Assembly (NCBI GenBank): GCA_030668425.1
Contig: DAOUTY010000132.1
Coordinates: 1 to 5,375 of the forward strand
From: Chloroflexota bacterium
GTDB taxonomy: Bacteria > Chloroflexota > Dehalococcoidia > SZUA-161
DNA length: 5,375 nucleotides
Direction of reading: 5' to 3'
Shown here piece by piece: positions 5,342-5,375 of the stretch. Every line of letters starts with the position of its first letter. Positions within the stretch are counted from its first letter, which is position 1. The notes under the pieces are model-generated. The model was not told where the DNA came from, made no database searches, and saw only the letters and a program-made list of their open reading frames with translations. The translations under genes were made by a program, and so were the position numbers.

Positions 5342-5375
5342 GTCATTGCGAGGCACGAAGTGCCGAAGCAATCGC
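5342..5375. repeat. Dispersed hairpin repeat, copy 2, inverted and possibly cut by the window edge
   Basis: Its reverse complement carries the same GATTGCTTCG start and CGCAATGACA end as the copy at 1291-1338. The centre here is different: GGCAC (5352-5356) and GTGCC (5360-5364) around GAA. ATTGC (5345-5349) and GCAAT (5368-5372) form the outer stem. The window stops right at its end, so the full element may extend further. The two copies flank the operon in opposite orientation. Confidence 0.65.

Larger units (their letters stand above)
4885..5375. other. Non-coding region: operon leader, promoter and repeat mosaic
   Basis: About 490 bases carry no credible gene on either strand; frames are short and interrupted and much of the right half is repeat sequence. 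From 4885 to about 5095 the DNA would form the operon's leader. It is AT-rich, with several small dyads (4902-4917, 4944-4955, TTACGTAA at 4993-5000, and AGATAG 5054-5059 with CTATCT 5065-5070). I recognise no riboswitch class in it. From about 5170 to the right edge the sequence is a patchwork of repeat modules, listed separately. Confidence 0.7.

Noticed and set aside
5171..5375. CRISPR array
   Set aside because: The repeats are different hairpin modules in mixed orientation, without regular spacers or identical direct repeats.

Overview
The window looks like a bacterial chromosome fragment of intermediate base composition. Each intact gene has a good Shine-Dalgarno site and there are sigma70-like promoter matches. 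Short hairpin repeats (termini GATTGCTTCG and CGCAATGACA, with CCCTTCGA modules) sit in the non-coding stretches. From memory, such repeats are common in environmental Chloroflexota (Dehalococcoidia-like) and related genomes. That taxonomic hint is an inference; nothing in the window proves the lineage.

All convincing genes are on the minus strand, so transcription runs from high to low coordinates. From right to left: (a) 4885-5375 is non-coding. It holds a mosaic of dispersed repeats at the right edge, a TTGACA-type promoter near 5102-5129 and a leader of about 210 nt. (b) 3709-4884 encodes a PAPS-dependent P-loop sulfotransferase. (c) 3013-3627 encodes adenylylsulfate (APS) kinase, CysC. 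(d) 1719-2966 encodes ATP sulfurylase, Sat. (e) 1418-1717 encodes an unrecognised 99-residue protein. Its start lies one base past the sat stop and its ribosome binding site is inside the sat coding end. (f) 1198-1417 is non-coding, with a dispersed repeat and a promoter. (g) 1-1197 is the first 399 codons of an exported or membrane-anchored, probably beta-propeller protein that runs off the left edge.

The central four genes read as one self-contained sulfation operon. Sat makes APS from sulfate and ATP, CysC phosphorylates it to PAPS, and the sulfotransferase moves the sulfuryl group to an unknown acceptor. No PAPS reductase, sulfite reductase, APS reductase or PAP phosphatase is visible. 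The cluster therefore points to sulfate-ester formation rather than cysteine synthesis or sulfate respiration, as far as the window shows. The acceptor and the role of the 99-residue protein are the open questions. The propeller gene has its own promoter and may be unrelated, although it is in the same orientation.
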